Source of the DNA: Microbacterium sp. B35-30
GTDB taxonomy: Bacteria > Actinomycetota > Actinomycetes > Actinomycetales > Microbacteriaceae
Length of the DNA stretch: 57,836 nucleotides
NCBI RefSeq assembly: GCF_010634855.1
Contig: NZ_MWLQ01000034.1
Coordinates: forward strand, 1 to 57,836
Reading direction: 5' to 3'
Shown: positions 33,165-41,634 of the stretch, piece by piece
Position numbering within the stretch: position 1 is the first letter of the stretch
Layout: each line of letters opens with the position of its first letter
Translations under genes and position numbers: made by a program
Notes under the pieces: generated by a model
What the model saw: only the letters and a program-made list of their open reading frames with translations
What the model was told of the DNA's origin: nothing
Database searches by the model: none

Positions 33165-34025
33165 TCAGCGCCCGGCCTTGAGTACTGCCTGGCCGGCCGA
33201 GACCTGCACGCGGATCGTGTTCGACGCGCCCGGGGTGGAGCCGATCTCGTTCTCGAACTCGCCGGCCGACACGTCCGACGTGACGTCGTAGTCGCCTTCC
33301 GGCACGGTCATCCGCAGCGTGCCGGCGCTCACGTCGGCCTCGATCACGTCGGGCCCGGTGCCGGTGAGCACCGCGTCCAGCGAACCGGCGCTGACCGTCA
33401 GCACGGCCTCGGTCACGCCGTCGAGCTCGAGGGTGCCGCGGCCGGCGCTCACGTCGGCACTCAGCGACTCCGCCGATCCCGACACGTCGAACGATCCTGC
33501 TGCCAGCGAGAGGTCGAGCTCGCCGAAGTCGCCATCGGTCACGAATTCGCCGGCCGCGAGCGAGACGTCCGCGTCGAGGCCCTCGAGGGCGGCGGGCAGC
33601 AGCAGCACGGCATCCGCGCCCCCGTCGCCGAACCATCCACGCCAGCCGAGCCATCCGAACCGATCGGGTGACGCCACCTCGAGCCTGTCGCCGTCGCGCT
33701 CGAACCGCCAATTCTCGGCGCCCCACGAGCTGGTGACCTCGAGCTCGGCCTCCTGCACGTCGGCGAACTCGACGCGCAGCGTTCCCGCAGCGGCGTCGAC
33801 GGCCAGCTCGCTGACACCGGCGACGTCGAGGGACCGCGTCGAGGTGTGGACGGATGCCGATGCGATCGTGCCGAAGACGGCCGACGTCATCGTGCCCAGC
33901 AGCACGAACGCGCCCAGCACGATGATGACGATCGCGACGACCCGCGATCCGCCCGAGGACGGCTGGGGCGCGTCGGCGGGGCGTTCCGGAGCGGCAGGAG
34001 GAGGAGGCGTCATGGTGGTGCTCAT
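33165..34025 (-). CDS. Membrane-anchored DUF4097-like beta-solenoid protein
   Basis: A 286-residue protein with a proline-rich N-terminus, one membrane helix (about 28-50) and an outside right-handed beta-helix-like domain of repeating LSVDVSAGRGTLEL, LTVSAGSLDAVL, ADVSAGTLRM units (DUF4097 type). Such proteins accompany cell-envelope stress two-component systems. Its ATG overlaps the response-regulator stop by four bases, so it is made with that system and may modulate the kinase. Confidence 0.8.
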   Translation of the reverse strand: MSTTMTPPPPAAPERPADAPQPSSGGSRVVAIVIIVLGAFVLLGTMTSAVFGTIASASVHTSTRSLDVAGVSELAVDAAAGTLRVEFADVQEAELEVTSSWGAENWRFERDGDRLEVASPDRFGWLGWRGWFGDGGADAVLLLPAALEGLDADVSLAAGEFVTDGDFGELDLSLAAGSFDVSGSAESLSADVSAGRGTLELDGVTEAVLTVSAGSLDAVLTGTGPDVIEADVSAGTLRMTVPEGDYDVTSDVSAGEFENEIGSTPGASNTIRVQVSAGQAVLKAGR

Positions 34026-34762
34026 CGGTTCGTTCCTGTCTGCGGCCCGCGGCCGCCCGGTGTCTGCGAAGGAGGTGTCTGCGAAGGAGGTGTCGGTGGG
34101 GCAGGCGGCGTGGCGCCGCCGTGCTCGAGGTGGGCGATCGCCGCGAGCACGCGGCGGTTGCCCGACTCGTCGGGTTCGAGGTTCAGCTTCTGGAAGACGG
34201 CGGTGATGTGCTTCTCGACGCTGCCCTCGGTGACGTGCAGCGTCTTGGCGATGGCCTGGTTGGAGCGGCCCTCCGCGATCAGGGCCAGCACGGACGCCTC
34301 GCGATCGGTGAGGCGCAGCATCCGTTCGTCCCGCGTGCGGCGACTGAGCAGCTGCGCGACCACCTCCGGGTCGAGCACCGTGGCGCCTGCGGCGATGCGC
34401 TCGATCGCCTCGAGGAAGTCGGTCACGTCGGCCACCCGGTCTTTCAGGAGGTAGCCGAGCGCGCCGCCGCTGGACGAGATGAGGTCGGCGGCGTAGCGCT
34501 CCTCGACGTACTGCGACAGCACGAGCACCGCGAGCTCGGGGAGCCGGGCCCGCAGCGACAGCGCCGCACGGATGCCCTCGTCGGTCCATCTCGGCGGCAG
34601 GCGCACGTCGAGGATGCACAGTTCGGGAGCGGTCCGGTCGACCGTCTCGTCGAGGTTCGAGGCGTCGGGGAGGGCGGCGACCACCTCGTGGCCGGCGTCT
34701 TCGAGCACGCGCACCAGGCCTGCTCGCAGCAGGGCCGAGTCTTCGCAGATCAGGACGCGCAC
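34022..34762 (-). CDS. LuxR/NarL-type response regulator
   Basis: A 246-residue regulator. The receiver domain has acidic residues ED (7-8), phospho-acceptor Asp52 (LDVRLPP), conserved Ser/Lys positions (VLSQY, LLKD), and a C-terminal LuxR helix-turn-helix (LTDREASVLALIAEGRSNQAIAKTL). A Pro/Gln-rich tail with a PPSQT repeat ends it. It overlaps the kinase gene by 13 bases and the DUF4097-like gene by four. Confidence 0.92.
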   Translation of the reverse strand: MRVLICEDSALLRAGLVRVLEDAGHEVVAALPDASNLDETVDRTAPELCILDVRLPPRWTDEGIRAALSLRARLPELAVLVLSQYVEERYAADLISSSGGALGYLLKDRVADVTDFLEAIERIAAGATVLDPEVVAQLLSRRTRDERMLRLTDREASVLALIAEGRSNQAIAKTLHVTEGSVEKHITAVFQKLNLEPDESGNRRVLAAIAHLEHGGATPPAPPTPPSQTPPSQTPGGRGPQTGTNR

Positions 34763-36015
34763 GGGATGCTCACCTCCACGCTCGTGGGTCCGCCGACGGG
34801 ACTGTCGATGCGCGCCTCGCCGCCGGCCGCGAGAACGCGGTTGACGATGCCGTCGAGGCCGCCACCGGCGATCACCCGCGCACCGCCCACGCCGTTGTCT
34901 TCCACGCGCGCCCAGAGGGTGCCCGGTTCGCGCAGCCGCGCGATGACGCGCACCTCGGTGGCCCGGGAGTGCTTCGCGGCGTTGGTGAGCGCTTCGGCGA
35001 TCACGAAGTACGCCGCCGCCTCGGTCCCGCGGCTGCAGCGGCCGTCGAGCCGCACGTCGGTGTGCACCGGCACGACCGAGCGTGCCACGAGCGCCGAAAG
35101 GGCGGCGTCGAGGCCACGATCGTCGAGGACGGACGTGTGGATGCCGCGGGCGAGCTGCCGCAGCTCGGTGATGGCCGCCTTGGTCGAGGTGTGGGCCTCG
35201 GCGATGAGCGCGCGTGCAGCCTCGGGGTCGGCGTCGATCTTCTGCTGCGCAAGGCCCAGCGTCATGCCGACCGACACCAGCCTCGGCTGCACACCGTCGT
35301 GGAGGTCGCGCTCGATGCGCGTGCGCTCGACGTCAGCGGCCCGGACGGCGCCGGCATGCTGCTGGCTGGAGACGCGCGCCTCCGCGGCCAGCTGCGCCTC
35401 GCGGGAGGGAACCATGATCGCTCGCGCCATGATGCCGTGGAGCACGCCGAGCCCGACGAGGCCGGCGGCGGCGACCAGTGCGGCGAGGATACCCACCGGC
35501 ACCGCCCAGGAGAGCGGAACCTCGATGCCGGTGCGGGCCAGTCGCACCGCGCTCGCCTCGGCGAAGAGCGGCGTGAAGGCGAGCACGGCGCCCGAGACGA
35601 GTAGTCCGGCGAGCGCCACCACGACCCATCCGAGGATCGTCGCGATCGCCAGATTCGCGATCGCCCGCCAGGTGAGGGGGTCGATCGCCTGCATCCAGAT
35701 CGTGCGCATGGCGCCGCCGAATCCGGGGCGTCCGCTCTTGCGGGGCCGGAGCGCCGGAAGCCCGAAACCGTAGAGACCGTCGACCCGCTGCGTCTCGAGC
35801 CACCCGAGCGCGAACAGCACGTAGACGAGCCCGATGAGCACGAGCAACCCGATGCCGACGACGAACACCAGGGCGATGCCGACGCCCAGCAGCGACAGGA
35901 CGAGCGAGAACGCGGCGACGCCGATCACGCCGAGCGCGGCGAGCTGCGCGATGGCGCCCGCCACCTGGGCGGGCCGCGTCACCGGGTGGACGGCAGAAGA
36001 GTCCGAGGAGGTCAT
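34750..36015 (-). CDS. Sensor histidine kinase, HisKA_3/NarX-DesK type
   Basis: A 421-residue membrane kinase. About four to five hydrophobic helices in residues 20-195 (a DUF1206/sensor-like block) are followed by the dimerisation segment with phospho-acceptor His239 (ERDLHDGVQPRL) and a HATPase domain with EALTNAAKH (341-349, Asn345) and DNGVGG (373-378). It phosphorylates the adjacent response regulator. The outside region is very short, so the signal is probably sensed in the membrane. The set kinase-regulator-DUF4097 protein resembles LiaFSR-like envelope-stress systems. Confidence 0.9.
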   Translation of the reverse strand: MTSSDSSAVHPVTRPAQVAGAIAQLAALGVIGVAAFSLVLSLLGVGIALVFVVGIGLLVLIGLVYVLFALGWLETQRVDGLYGFGLPALRPRKSGRPGFGGAMRTIWMQAIDPLTWRAIANLAIATILGWVVVALAGLLVSGAVLAFTPLFAEASAVRLARTGIEVPLSWAVPVGILAALVAAAGLVGLGVLHGIMARAIMVPSREAQLAAEARVSSQQHAGAVRAADVERTRIERDLHDGVQPRLVSVGMTLGLAQQKIDADPEAARALIAEAHTSTKAAITELRQLARGIHTSVLDDRGLDAALSALVARSVVPVHTDVRLDGRCSRGTEAAAYFVIAEALTNAAKHSRATEVRVIARLREPGTLWARVEDNGVGGARVIAGGGLDGIVNRVLAAGGEARIDSPVGGPTSVEVSIPCAS

Positions 36016-36148
36016 GCCCCTTACGGTAGGCGCGTGGACCGCCCCGCGCGCCCGAGGCAGCCGGAGTCTTGTCTTCGGGTTATCCCCCGGACGGACCCCG
36101 GGCACGCGATCGGCGCAGCTCCCATGCAGCCGTGGGGTGCTCGTGACG

Positions 36149-37024
36149 TCAGCGCAGTTGGGCGAGCGCTCGCTCATGCACTCGCGGGTCCGACCCCATG
36201 TCGGCCGGCGAGTCGGGGCCGTACACGACGAGCTCGTCCACACCGAGACTCGCCGCATGCTCCGCGGCCGAGAGGAAGGCGTCAACATCGGCGGTCGGGC
36301 GCACGCGGCCGAAGCCCAGCAGCAGCGAGCGCCGCACGGTCGACGGGTCGCGCCCGACGCGATCGCACTCCGCCGCGAAGCCGGCGGCCTGCTGCGCGAT
36401 GAGCTGCCAGTACTCGTCGGCGTCGAGCTGCGTCGACCCCGGTCCACCGTAGGTGTTCCACGTGTCGGCGTGACGCGCGGCCAGTGCCAGCGCGCGCGGA
36501 CCGTGAGCGGCCAGCAGCAGCTCGGGCGCGTCCACGCCCTCCGGGCGGCCCGTCGTCTCGAGGCCGGTGAACGACATGCTCTTGCCATGCCACTGGGTGG
36601 CGCCGTCGAGGACCGCCTGGTAGCCCTCGACGACGTCGGCGAAACGTGCGGACATCTCACCCAAGGTCGAGTTCTCGCCGCGGTCGGCGAGCTCGCACGG
36701 GGGTGCTCCGAGGCCCAGCCCCAGCACGAGGCGCCCTTCGGAGACGTCCTGGACGGTCATCGCCGCCCGCGCGAGCGCGACCGGCCGGCGGAAGACCGCG
36801 GAGGCGACGAGGGTGCCCAGCCGGATGCGCTCGGTGACCCCCGCCGCCGCCGTCAGGGTGGTGAATGCCTCGCCGAGCCACTCGCCGCGGGCCGTCGCAT
36901 GGGTGAGATGGTCGTAGGTGTACGCGACGTCGTAGCCGACCTCGTCGGCCCAGCGGTACCAGCGCGCCTGCGCGTGCCACGGGCCCACCGGAGGGATCAC
37001 CAGACTGATGCGACGCAGTGTCAT
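36149..37024 (-). CDS. LLM-class flavin (F420-type) oxidoreductase
   Basis: A 291-residue luciferase-like TIM barrel. The N-terminal VIPPVGPWHAQARWYRWADEVGYDVAYTYDHL, RIRLGTLVASAVFRRPVALARAA and GRLVLGLGLG segments are the classic LLM pattern and fit F420-dependent members rather than FMN luciferases. The substrate is unknown. It is divergent from the pentapeptide-like gene. With CofE 3 kb away, the cell can make the cofactor, but the choice of cofactor is inferred. Confidence 0.82.
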   Translation of the reverse strand: MTLRRISLVIPPVGPWHAQARWYRWADEVGYDVAYTYDHLTHATARGEWLGEAFTTLTAAAGVTERIRLGTLVASAVFRRPVALARAAMTVQDVSEGRLVLGLGLGAPPCELADRGENSTLGEMSARFADVVEGYQAVLDGATQWHGKSMSFTGLETTGRPEGVDAPELLLAAHGPRALALAARHADTWNTYGGPGSTQLDADEYWQLIAQQAAGFAAECDRVGRDPSTVRRSLLLGFGRVRPTADVDAFLSAAEHAASLGVDELVVYGPDSPADMGSDPRVHERALAQLR

Positions 37025-37070
37025 GCGACTCAGGATGGCACGCGGCGACGGTCGTGTCGTGACGGCGGGC

Positions 37071-37076
37071 TAGGGT
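37071..37076 (+). promoter_or_regulatory. -10 box TAGGGT of a leaderless gene
   Basis: The box lies six bases before GTG 37083. Confidence 0.5.
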
Positions 37077-37082
37077 GCAGGG

Positions 37083-37772
37083 GTGGCAATACGGACCAAG
37101 GCGTCGCGCAGAGGCAATGGGACGCAGGCACCCCTGTTCGACTTCGATGAGAGCGTGCTCTCCGACCTCGCCGTCGGCGACCCGGCGTCGTTCGGCTCCG
37201 CGGGCTTCGAGGGGGTGGCCTACGCCGACGTCGTGCGCGAGGCGTGGGAGCTCCGCGTCGGCGACACCGTCGAGGCCACGCGCTTCGATGGCCTGGCCGT
37301 CGGCAGCTGGACGCTGCGCGGAGCGCACATCCTCGAATCGGTGATCACCGGGGCCGACATTCCTGCGGTATCCGGCGCCCGCAGCGGCTGGCGCGACGTC
37401 GAGATGCGCGACAGCAGGTTCGGGTCCTTCGAGGCGTACGACGCGTCGTGGCGCGGCGTCCGACTCATCCGCTGCAAGCTCGGTTATGTCAACCTCCGCG
37501 CCGCAGAGCTGCTCGACGTCGCGTTCGTCGACTGCACCATCGACGAGATCGACCTGCTGGATGCCTCGGCCCGCCGCGTCGCCTTCGAGGCCACCCGCAT
37601 CGCCACGCTGAACGCGAGCGGCGCGCGGCTCACCGACGTCGATCTGCGTGGAGCCGACATCGGTCAGGTCGTCGGCCTGGAAGGCCTCCGCGGAGCCACG
37701 ATCTCGCTCGAGCAGCTTCAGCTCATGGCGCCGGTGCTCGCCGACCTCGCCGGCATCCGCGTCGACCGCTGA
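37083..37772 (+). CDS. Pentapeptide-repeat-like protein
   Basis: A 229-residue protein. From about residue 70 it shows degenerate A(D/N)Lxx-type pentapeptide coils (for example LRGAHILESVITGADI, MRDSRFGSFEAYDAS, LRAAELLDVAFVDCTI, LNASGARLTDVDLRGADI) that form a quadrilateral beta-helix. A basic N-terminal tail precedes the repeats. Such proteins may act as protein-binding rods, some protecting gyrase from inhibitors; no specific role is evident. Confidence 0.78.
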   Translation: MAIRTKASRRGNGTQAPLFDFDESVLSDLAVGDPASFGSAGFEGVAYADVVREAWELRVGDTVEATRFDGLAVGSWTLRGAHILESVITGADIPAVSGARSGWRDVEMRDSRFGSFEAYDASWRGVRLIRCKLGYVNLRAAELLDVAFVDCTIDEIDLLDASARRVAFEATRIATLNASGARLTDVDLRGADIGQVVGLEGLRGATISLEQLQLMAPVLADLAGIRVDR

Positions 37773-37820
37773 CCGCGGTCGCCTTCGACGGGAACCCGGT
37801 CCTCCCGAGAGTCCTCTTCC

Positions 37821-37889
37821 GGTCGTTGAGCGAGCGAGGAACGCGCTCGTTGAGCGAGCTTGCGAGTCGAAACGCAGAGACGAAACGCT
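37821..37889. repeat. GGTCGTTGAGCGAGC dispersed repeat
   Basis: GGTCGTTGAGCGAGCGAGGA is followed by a second CGTTGAGCGAGC and two GAAACGC/GAGACGAAACGC tails. It fills the gap between the convergent pentapeptide-like and cytochrome b genes. Confidence 0.72.
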
Positions 37890-37910
37890 GCCTGCCAGCG
37901 CCGCGAAGCG

Positions 37911-39695
37911 TCAGCGCCCGGAGACCTTGCCGAAGAGGCGGGCGATCGGAGCGAGCACCAGCGGGCGGGCGGCGATCCAGGCTGCCGCGATCACCACGAG
38001 CGAGGCGACGAAGAACCAGAAGCCCGTCCAGTTGTCCGCGTAGGCGTCCGGGTCGACCGACCCCTGCGCGGCGTACATGTGGTTGAGGTTGCGCAGCGCG
38101 CCGGTGGCGAACACGAGGAAGACGTGCACCGCGATGAACGCCACGAAGTAGAGCATCACCGGGAAGTGCACGGCGCGCGCCCACTCCACCGGGTACGCCT
38201 TGTTCAGCCCGGCGGCGTTCTTGGGCCACACGCCCGACATCCGCACGCCGGTGATCACGGCCAGCGGCGCGGCGATGAACACGGTGGCGAAGTAGGCCAG
38301 CTGCTGCAGCGCGTTGTAGTTGACCCAGCCGTTCTCGGTGGGCCAGTCGAGCGACACGTACTGCAGGCCCGCCGAGGCGGCGTTCGGGAACACCTCCCAC
38401 GACGTCGGCACGATTCGCATCCACTGCCCGGTCACGACCAGCAGCACCACGAACACCACGCCGTTGACCAGCCACAGGATGTCGAGCGACTGGTGGAACC
38501 ACAGGTTCAGGCTGATCTTGCGCCGGTTGTTGTTCCGCGGCGACCAGAACGCGGTCGGCCGCTTCTCGGTGCGCACGCGCAGACCCGACCGGATGATGAG
38601 CACCATCAGGAAGACGTTGAAGAAATGCTGCCACCCGAGCCATGCCGGGAATCCGACCGGGGCCCTTTCGGGCAGGTGGTACTCCCCCGGGTACGTCGCG
38701 AGGAAGTCGGCACCCCACTGCGTGCTGAGCAGCCAGCGCACCGCGAACACCGCCATCGCGGCGGCGTAGAGGAGGCCCGCGCCACCGACGATCACGGCGC
38801 CCGTCCACTGGCCGCGCGTGAAGGGTCCGATCCGCTGCGGCTCGGACGCCGGCTCGCGGCGGGTGCGTGCGGCCGCGCCCGCCCACACGGTGCGCGGGAA
38901 CGGCAGCGGCTGCGACAGCGGCACCCCCGTCACCGTGCCGGAAGCGGCCGGCGCCTGGGGCTCGGTGGGAACGACCTCTGCGGCGACCGTGGTGGGCGCA
39001 GCCGGCGAGGGTGTGGCATCCGTCGCCAGCGCGGCTGCCGGCGATGCCGCCGGTTCCGACACCGGCGCTGCCGGGGCGGGAGCGAAGCCGGCGGGCGGCC
39101 AGGGCTCACCGCCCGGCGCGCGCGGCAGGCCTCGGCGGAGCGCCTTGGCGCCGGCGGTGCCAGCTGCGGCCGCGGCTGCAGCGGGGGCGACGGGGGCGAC
39201 GGAGCCGGACGCAGCCGCGGTGGTCGCGGCGGGCGCGGCGGTCTCGACCTCCGCGCGGGCGGGCGACGATTCCTGCGGGGACGGCGTCTGGGACAGGGCC
39301 GCAGCGCCGGCCACGGCTGCCGCCGGAACGACGGTTCCGGCCGGCGGCCACGGCTCGCCGCCGGGCACGCGCGGCAGACCACGACGGATGCGGCGGGCCC
39401 CCGCGGCTGCGACAGCAGGCGGCGCGTCGACAGCCTCGACTGCGGCGGGCTGCGCTTCGTCTCGCTCGTCGCTCGCTCGCTCAGCGACCGGGGCTGCGGT
39501 GGCAACCGGGGCCGCGGTCGCGGCGGCGACGGACTCGGCGACCGCGGGCGCTTCGACAGGCTCAGCGACGGGAATCGTCGCCGGCGAACGGTGCCCGTTG
39601 CCGTCCGGCACCGGTGCGGCGCCGGCGGGCGGCCAGGGCTCGCCGCCGGACACGCGCGGCAGGCCGCGCCGCACCGTGGAACCGAACGTCGCCAT
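37911..39695 (-). CDS. Membrane cytochrome b-like protein with RRGLPR repeats, ETF-linked
   Basis: A 594-residue protein. The N-terminal 290 residues are a disordered Ala/Pro linker holding three copies of RRGLPRxxGGEPWPPAG (9-25, 104-120, 187-203). The C-terminal half has about six membrane helices (297-323, 352-369, 401-424, 463-483, 508-531, 556-580) with histidines such as His357, His401, His510 and His524 that could bind heme, as in DUF4405/formate-dehydrogenase-type cytochrome b. The gene follows etfA after six bases, so it may pass electrons from ETF to quinone. Residues 71-84 derive from a dispersed DNA repeat. Confidence 0.8.
   Translation of the reverse strand: MATFGSTVRRGLPRVSGGEPWPPAGAAPVPDGNGHRSPATIPVAEPVEAPAVAESVAAATAAPVATAAPVAERASDERDEAQPAAVEAVDAPPAVAAAGARRIRRGLPRVPGGEPWPPAGTVVPAAAVAGAAALSQTPSPQESSPARAEVETAAPAATTAAASGSVAPVAPAAAAAAAGTAGAKALRRGLPRAPGGEPWPPAGFAPAPAAPVSEPAASPAAALATDATPSPAAPTTVAAEVVPTEPQAPAASGTVTGVPLSQPLPFPRTVWAGAAARTRREPASEPQRIGPFTRGQWTGAVIVGGAGLLYAAAMAVFAVRWLLSTQWGADFLATYPGEYHLPERAPVGFPAWLGWQHFFNVFLMVLIIRSGLRVRTEKRPTAFWSPRNNNRRKISLNLWFHQSLDILWLVNGVVFVVLLVVTGQWMRIVPTSWEVFPNAASAGLQYVSLDWPTENGWVNYNALQQLAYFATVFIAAPLAVITGVRMSGVWPKNAAGLNKAYPVEWARAVHFPVMLYFVAFIAVHVFLVFATGALRNLNHMYAAQGSVDPDAYADNWTGFWFFVASLVVIAAAWIAARPLVLAPIARLFGKVSGR
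39453..39490. repeat. GGTCGTTGAGCGAGC-type repeat inside a coding region
   Basis: An inverted relative of the dispersed element (TGCGCTTCGTCTCGCTCGTC then GCTCGCTCGCTCAGCGACCG) lies in frame in the cytochrome b linker and encodes the AERASDERDEAQ stretch. Confidence 0.6.
39550..39569 (-). repeat. Dispersed GTCGAAG-type repeat inside a coding region
   Basis: GCTTCGACAGGCTCAGCGAC is the reverse of the 20534 and 49965 copies; it lies in the disordered linker of the cytochrome b gene. Confidence 0.55.
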
Positions 39696-39701
39696 CCCGG
39701 G

Positions 39702-40667
39702 TTACGCCTTCTTCGCCTCGAGCGCGGCGATCAGCTGCGGCACCACGGTGAACAGATCGCCGACGACGCCGAAGTCGGCGATCTCGAAGATCGGGGCATC
39801 CGCGTCCTTGTTGATCGCGACGATCGTCTTCGCGGTCTGCATGCCGGCCTTGTGCTGGATCGCGCCCGAAATTCCCAGCGCGACGTACAGCTGCGGCGCC
39901 ACCGACACCCCGGTCTGCCCGACCTGGTACGAGTAGGGCACGTAGCCGGCGTCGACCGCGGCACGCGAGGCGCCGATCGCGGCGCCGAGCACGTCGGCGA
40001 GCTGCTCCACGAGCGCGAACTTCTCACCGGATCCGAGCCCGCGGCCACCCGACACGACCTTCGACGCACCGCGCAGCTCCGGGCGCGTCGACGACACCAC
40101 GGTCTCGTCGACCGACGTCACCGTCGCGGCACGGCGTCCCGAGGGGCGCACCTCGAGCGGCTCGGCCTCGACACCGGCGACGGCGTCGGCGCGGGCATCC
40201 ACCGATCCCTGACGGATCGTGATGACCGGCGCACCCCAGGTGACGGCCGCGTCGACGTTGTACGCGCCGCCGTAGACGGAGTGGTGCGCGATGACGCCTT
40301 CAGGGTCGCGCGAGACGCCGACGGCATCCACCGCGAGCCCGGACCGGGTGCGCGCGGCGTACCGGCCCGCGACCTCACGGCCTTCCACCGAGTGCGAGAC
40401 CAGGATGGCGTCGGGCCGCACCTCGTCGGCAGCCGAGGTGAGCGCGTCGACGGCGGCGGCGCCGAGCCCGTCGCCGGGAGCGGCTACCAGCACCGACGCG
40501 GCGCCGAGGGCTGCGGCATCCGTCGCCAACGCGGCGTCGCCGACGATCACCGCGACCGGCGTGCCGACCGAGGCGGCCGCGCCGAGCAGCTCGGCGGCCG
40601 ACTTGGCGAGCCCGCCCGAGGGCGTCGTGTCGAGGAACACCAGGATCGAGTCATCTGCAAACGTCAT
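39702..40667 (-). CDS. etfA: Electron transfer flavoprotein alpha subunit
   Basis: A 321-residue FAD-binding subunit. The C-terminal FAD domain shows VVSGGRGLGSGEKF, GASRAAVDAGYVPYSYQVGQTG and LYVALGISGAIQHKAGM, the family signature ending in IAINKDADAPIFEIADFGVVGD-like sequence. It takes electrons from acyl-CoA and related dehydrogenases. It follows etfB by 13 bases and precedes the cytochrome b gene by six. Start ATG 40667 is preferred over an upstream start at 40688. Confidence 0.94.
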   Translation of the reverse strand: MTFADDSILVFLDTTPSGGLAKSAAELLGAAASVGTPVAVIVGDAALATDAAALGAASVLVAAPGDGLGAAAVDALTSAADEVRPDAILVSHSVEGREVAGRYAARTRSGLAVDAVGVSRDPEGVIAHHSVYGGAYNVDAAVTWGAPVITIRQGSVDARADAVAGVEAEPLEVRPSGRRAATVTSVDETVVSSTRPELRGASKVVSGGRGLGSGEKFALVEQLADVLGAAIGASRAAVDAGYVPYSYQVGQTGVSVAPQLYVALGISGAIQHKAGMQTAKTIVAINKDADAPIFEIADFGVVGDLFTVVPQLIAALEAKKA

Positions 40668-40680
40668 CACGCACGCACCC

Positions 40681-41457
40681 TCACGCAAGCCGGTTCTGGA
40701 TGAGGAAGTCCGCGAGCTTCTGACCCGCGTCGCCCTCGTCGACGATCTTCACGCCGGCCTCGCGCGGCGGCTTCTCGCTGAGCGCGATCACGATCGACCG
40801 TGACGCCGTCGGGTCGTGCGGGTCGATCTCGAGCTCGGCGAGCGACAGCGTCTCGAACGGCTTCTTCTTCGCCGCCATGATGCCTTTGAAGTTCGGGAAG
40901 CGGGCATCGGGCAGCGCCTCGGTGATCGAGATCACCGCAGGAAGCGGCGCCGTCACCTGCAGCGTCGCGCCGTCCGACGCGCGTGTGCCCGAGACGGCGT
41001 CGTCGCCGATCTCGACGGTGCTCAGGTAGGTCGCGCTCGGCACATCGAGGATCTCGGCGACCATCGCGGGGAGGACCCCGCCCGTGCCGTCGGTGGACTG
41101 GTTGCCGGCGATCACCAGGTCGAAGCCGGTCCGCCGCAGCGCTGTGGCGAGCACCTCGGCGGTCAGCCCCAGGTCGGCGCCGAGAAGGGCATCGTCGACG
41201 ACCTGCACGGCCGATGCGGCACCCATCGCGAGCCCCTTGCGCACCGTCGCCGACGCGGACTCCGGAGTCATCGAGAGCACCACGACCTCGGTGCCGGGCG
41301 TCTTGTCGGCATATGACAAGGCGACCTCGAGCGCACGCTCACCGATCTCATCGAGCACCGTCTCGCTCGCCCCGCGGTCGGCCAGGCCGGTCTCCAGCGA
41401 CAGCTTGCGATCCCCGTAGGTATCCGGGACTTCCTTGACCAGGACGACGATCTTCAT
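40681..41457 (-). CDS. etfB: Electron transfer flavoprotein beta subunit
   Basis: A 258-residue AMP/FAD-domain subunit beginning MKIVVLVKEVPDTYGDRKL with the ETF-beta signature (ITEALPDARFPNFKGIMAAKKKPFE) near the middle-to-end. It forms the ETF heterodimer with EtfA and serves the acyl-CoA dehydrogenase at 44388 and others. ATG 41457 has GAGGAGA upstream, and TAGACT near 41482-41487 on the minus strand is a plausible -10. It is divergent from marR. Confidence 0.94.
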   Translation of the reverse strand: MKIVVLVKEVPDTYGDRKLSLETGLADRGASETVLDEIGERALEVALSYADKTPGTEVVVLSMTPESASATVRKGLAMGAASAVQVVDDALLGADLGLTAEVLATALRRTGFDLVIAGNQSTDGTGGVLPAMVAEILDVPSATYLSTVEIGDDAVSGTRASDGATLQVTAPLPAVISITEALPDARFPNFKGIMAAKKKPFETLSLAELEIDPHDPTASRSIVIALSEKPPREAGVKIVDEGDAGQKLADFLIQNRLA

Positions 41458-41554
41458 GACGATCTCCTCACGCTGCGCACGAGTCTAGGGCGCGCCGCGC
41501 AATGTACCCAATCGCATGGAATGCACCGACAAGACCGACCGCTGACCCGCTGTG

Positions 41555-41562
41555 TGTATACA
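41555..41562. promoter_or_regulatory. Candidate MarR-type operator TGTATACA
   Basis: An 8-bp perfect palindrome (within TGTGTGTATACATAAA) sits in the divergent region between etfB and marR. MarR proteins bind such sites next to their own gene. Confidence 0.3.
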
Positions 41563-41634
41563 TAAACGCCCGTTCGCGGCACCCACATCCGACTCGTGCA
41601 CCGCGTACCGGTACGGTGAAAGGAGGAGGTCGTC

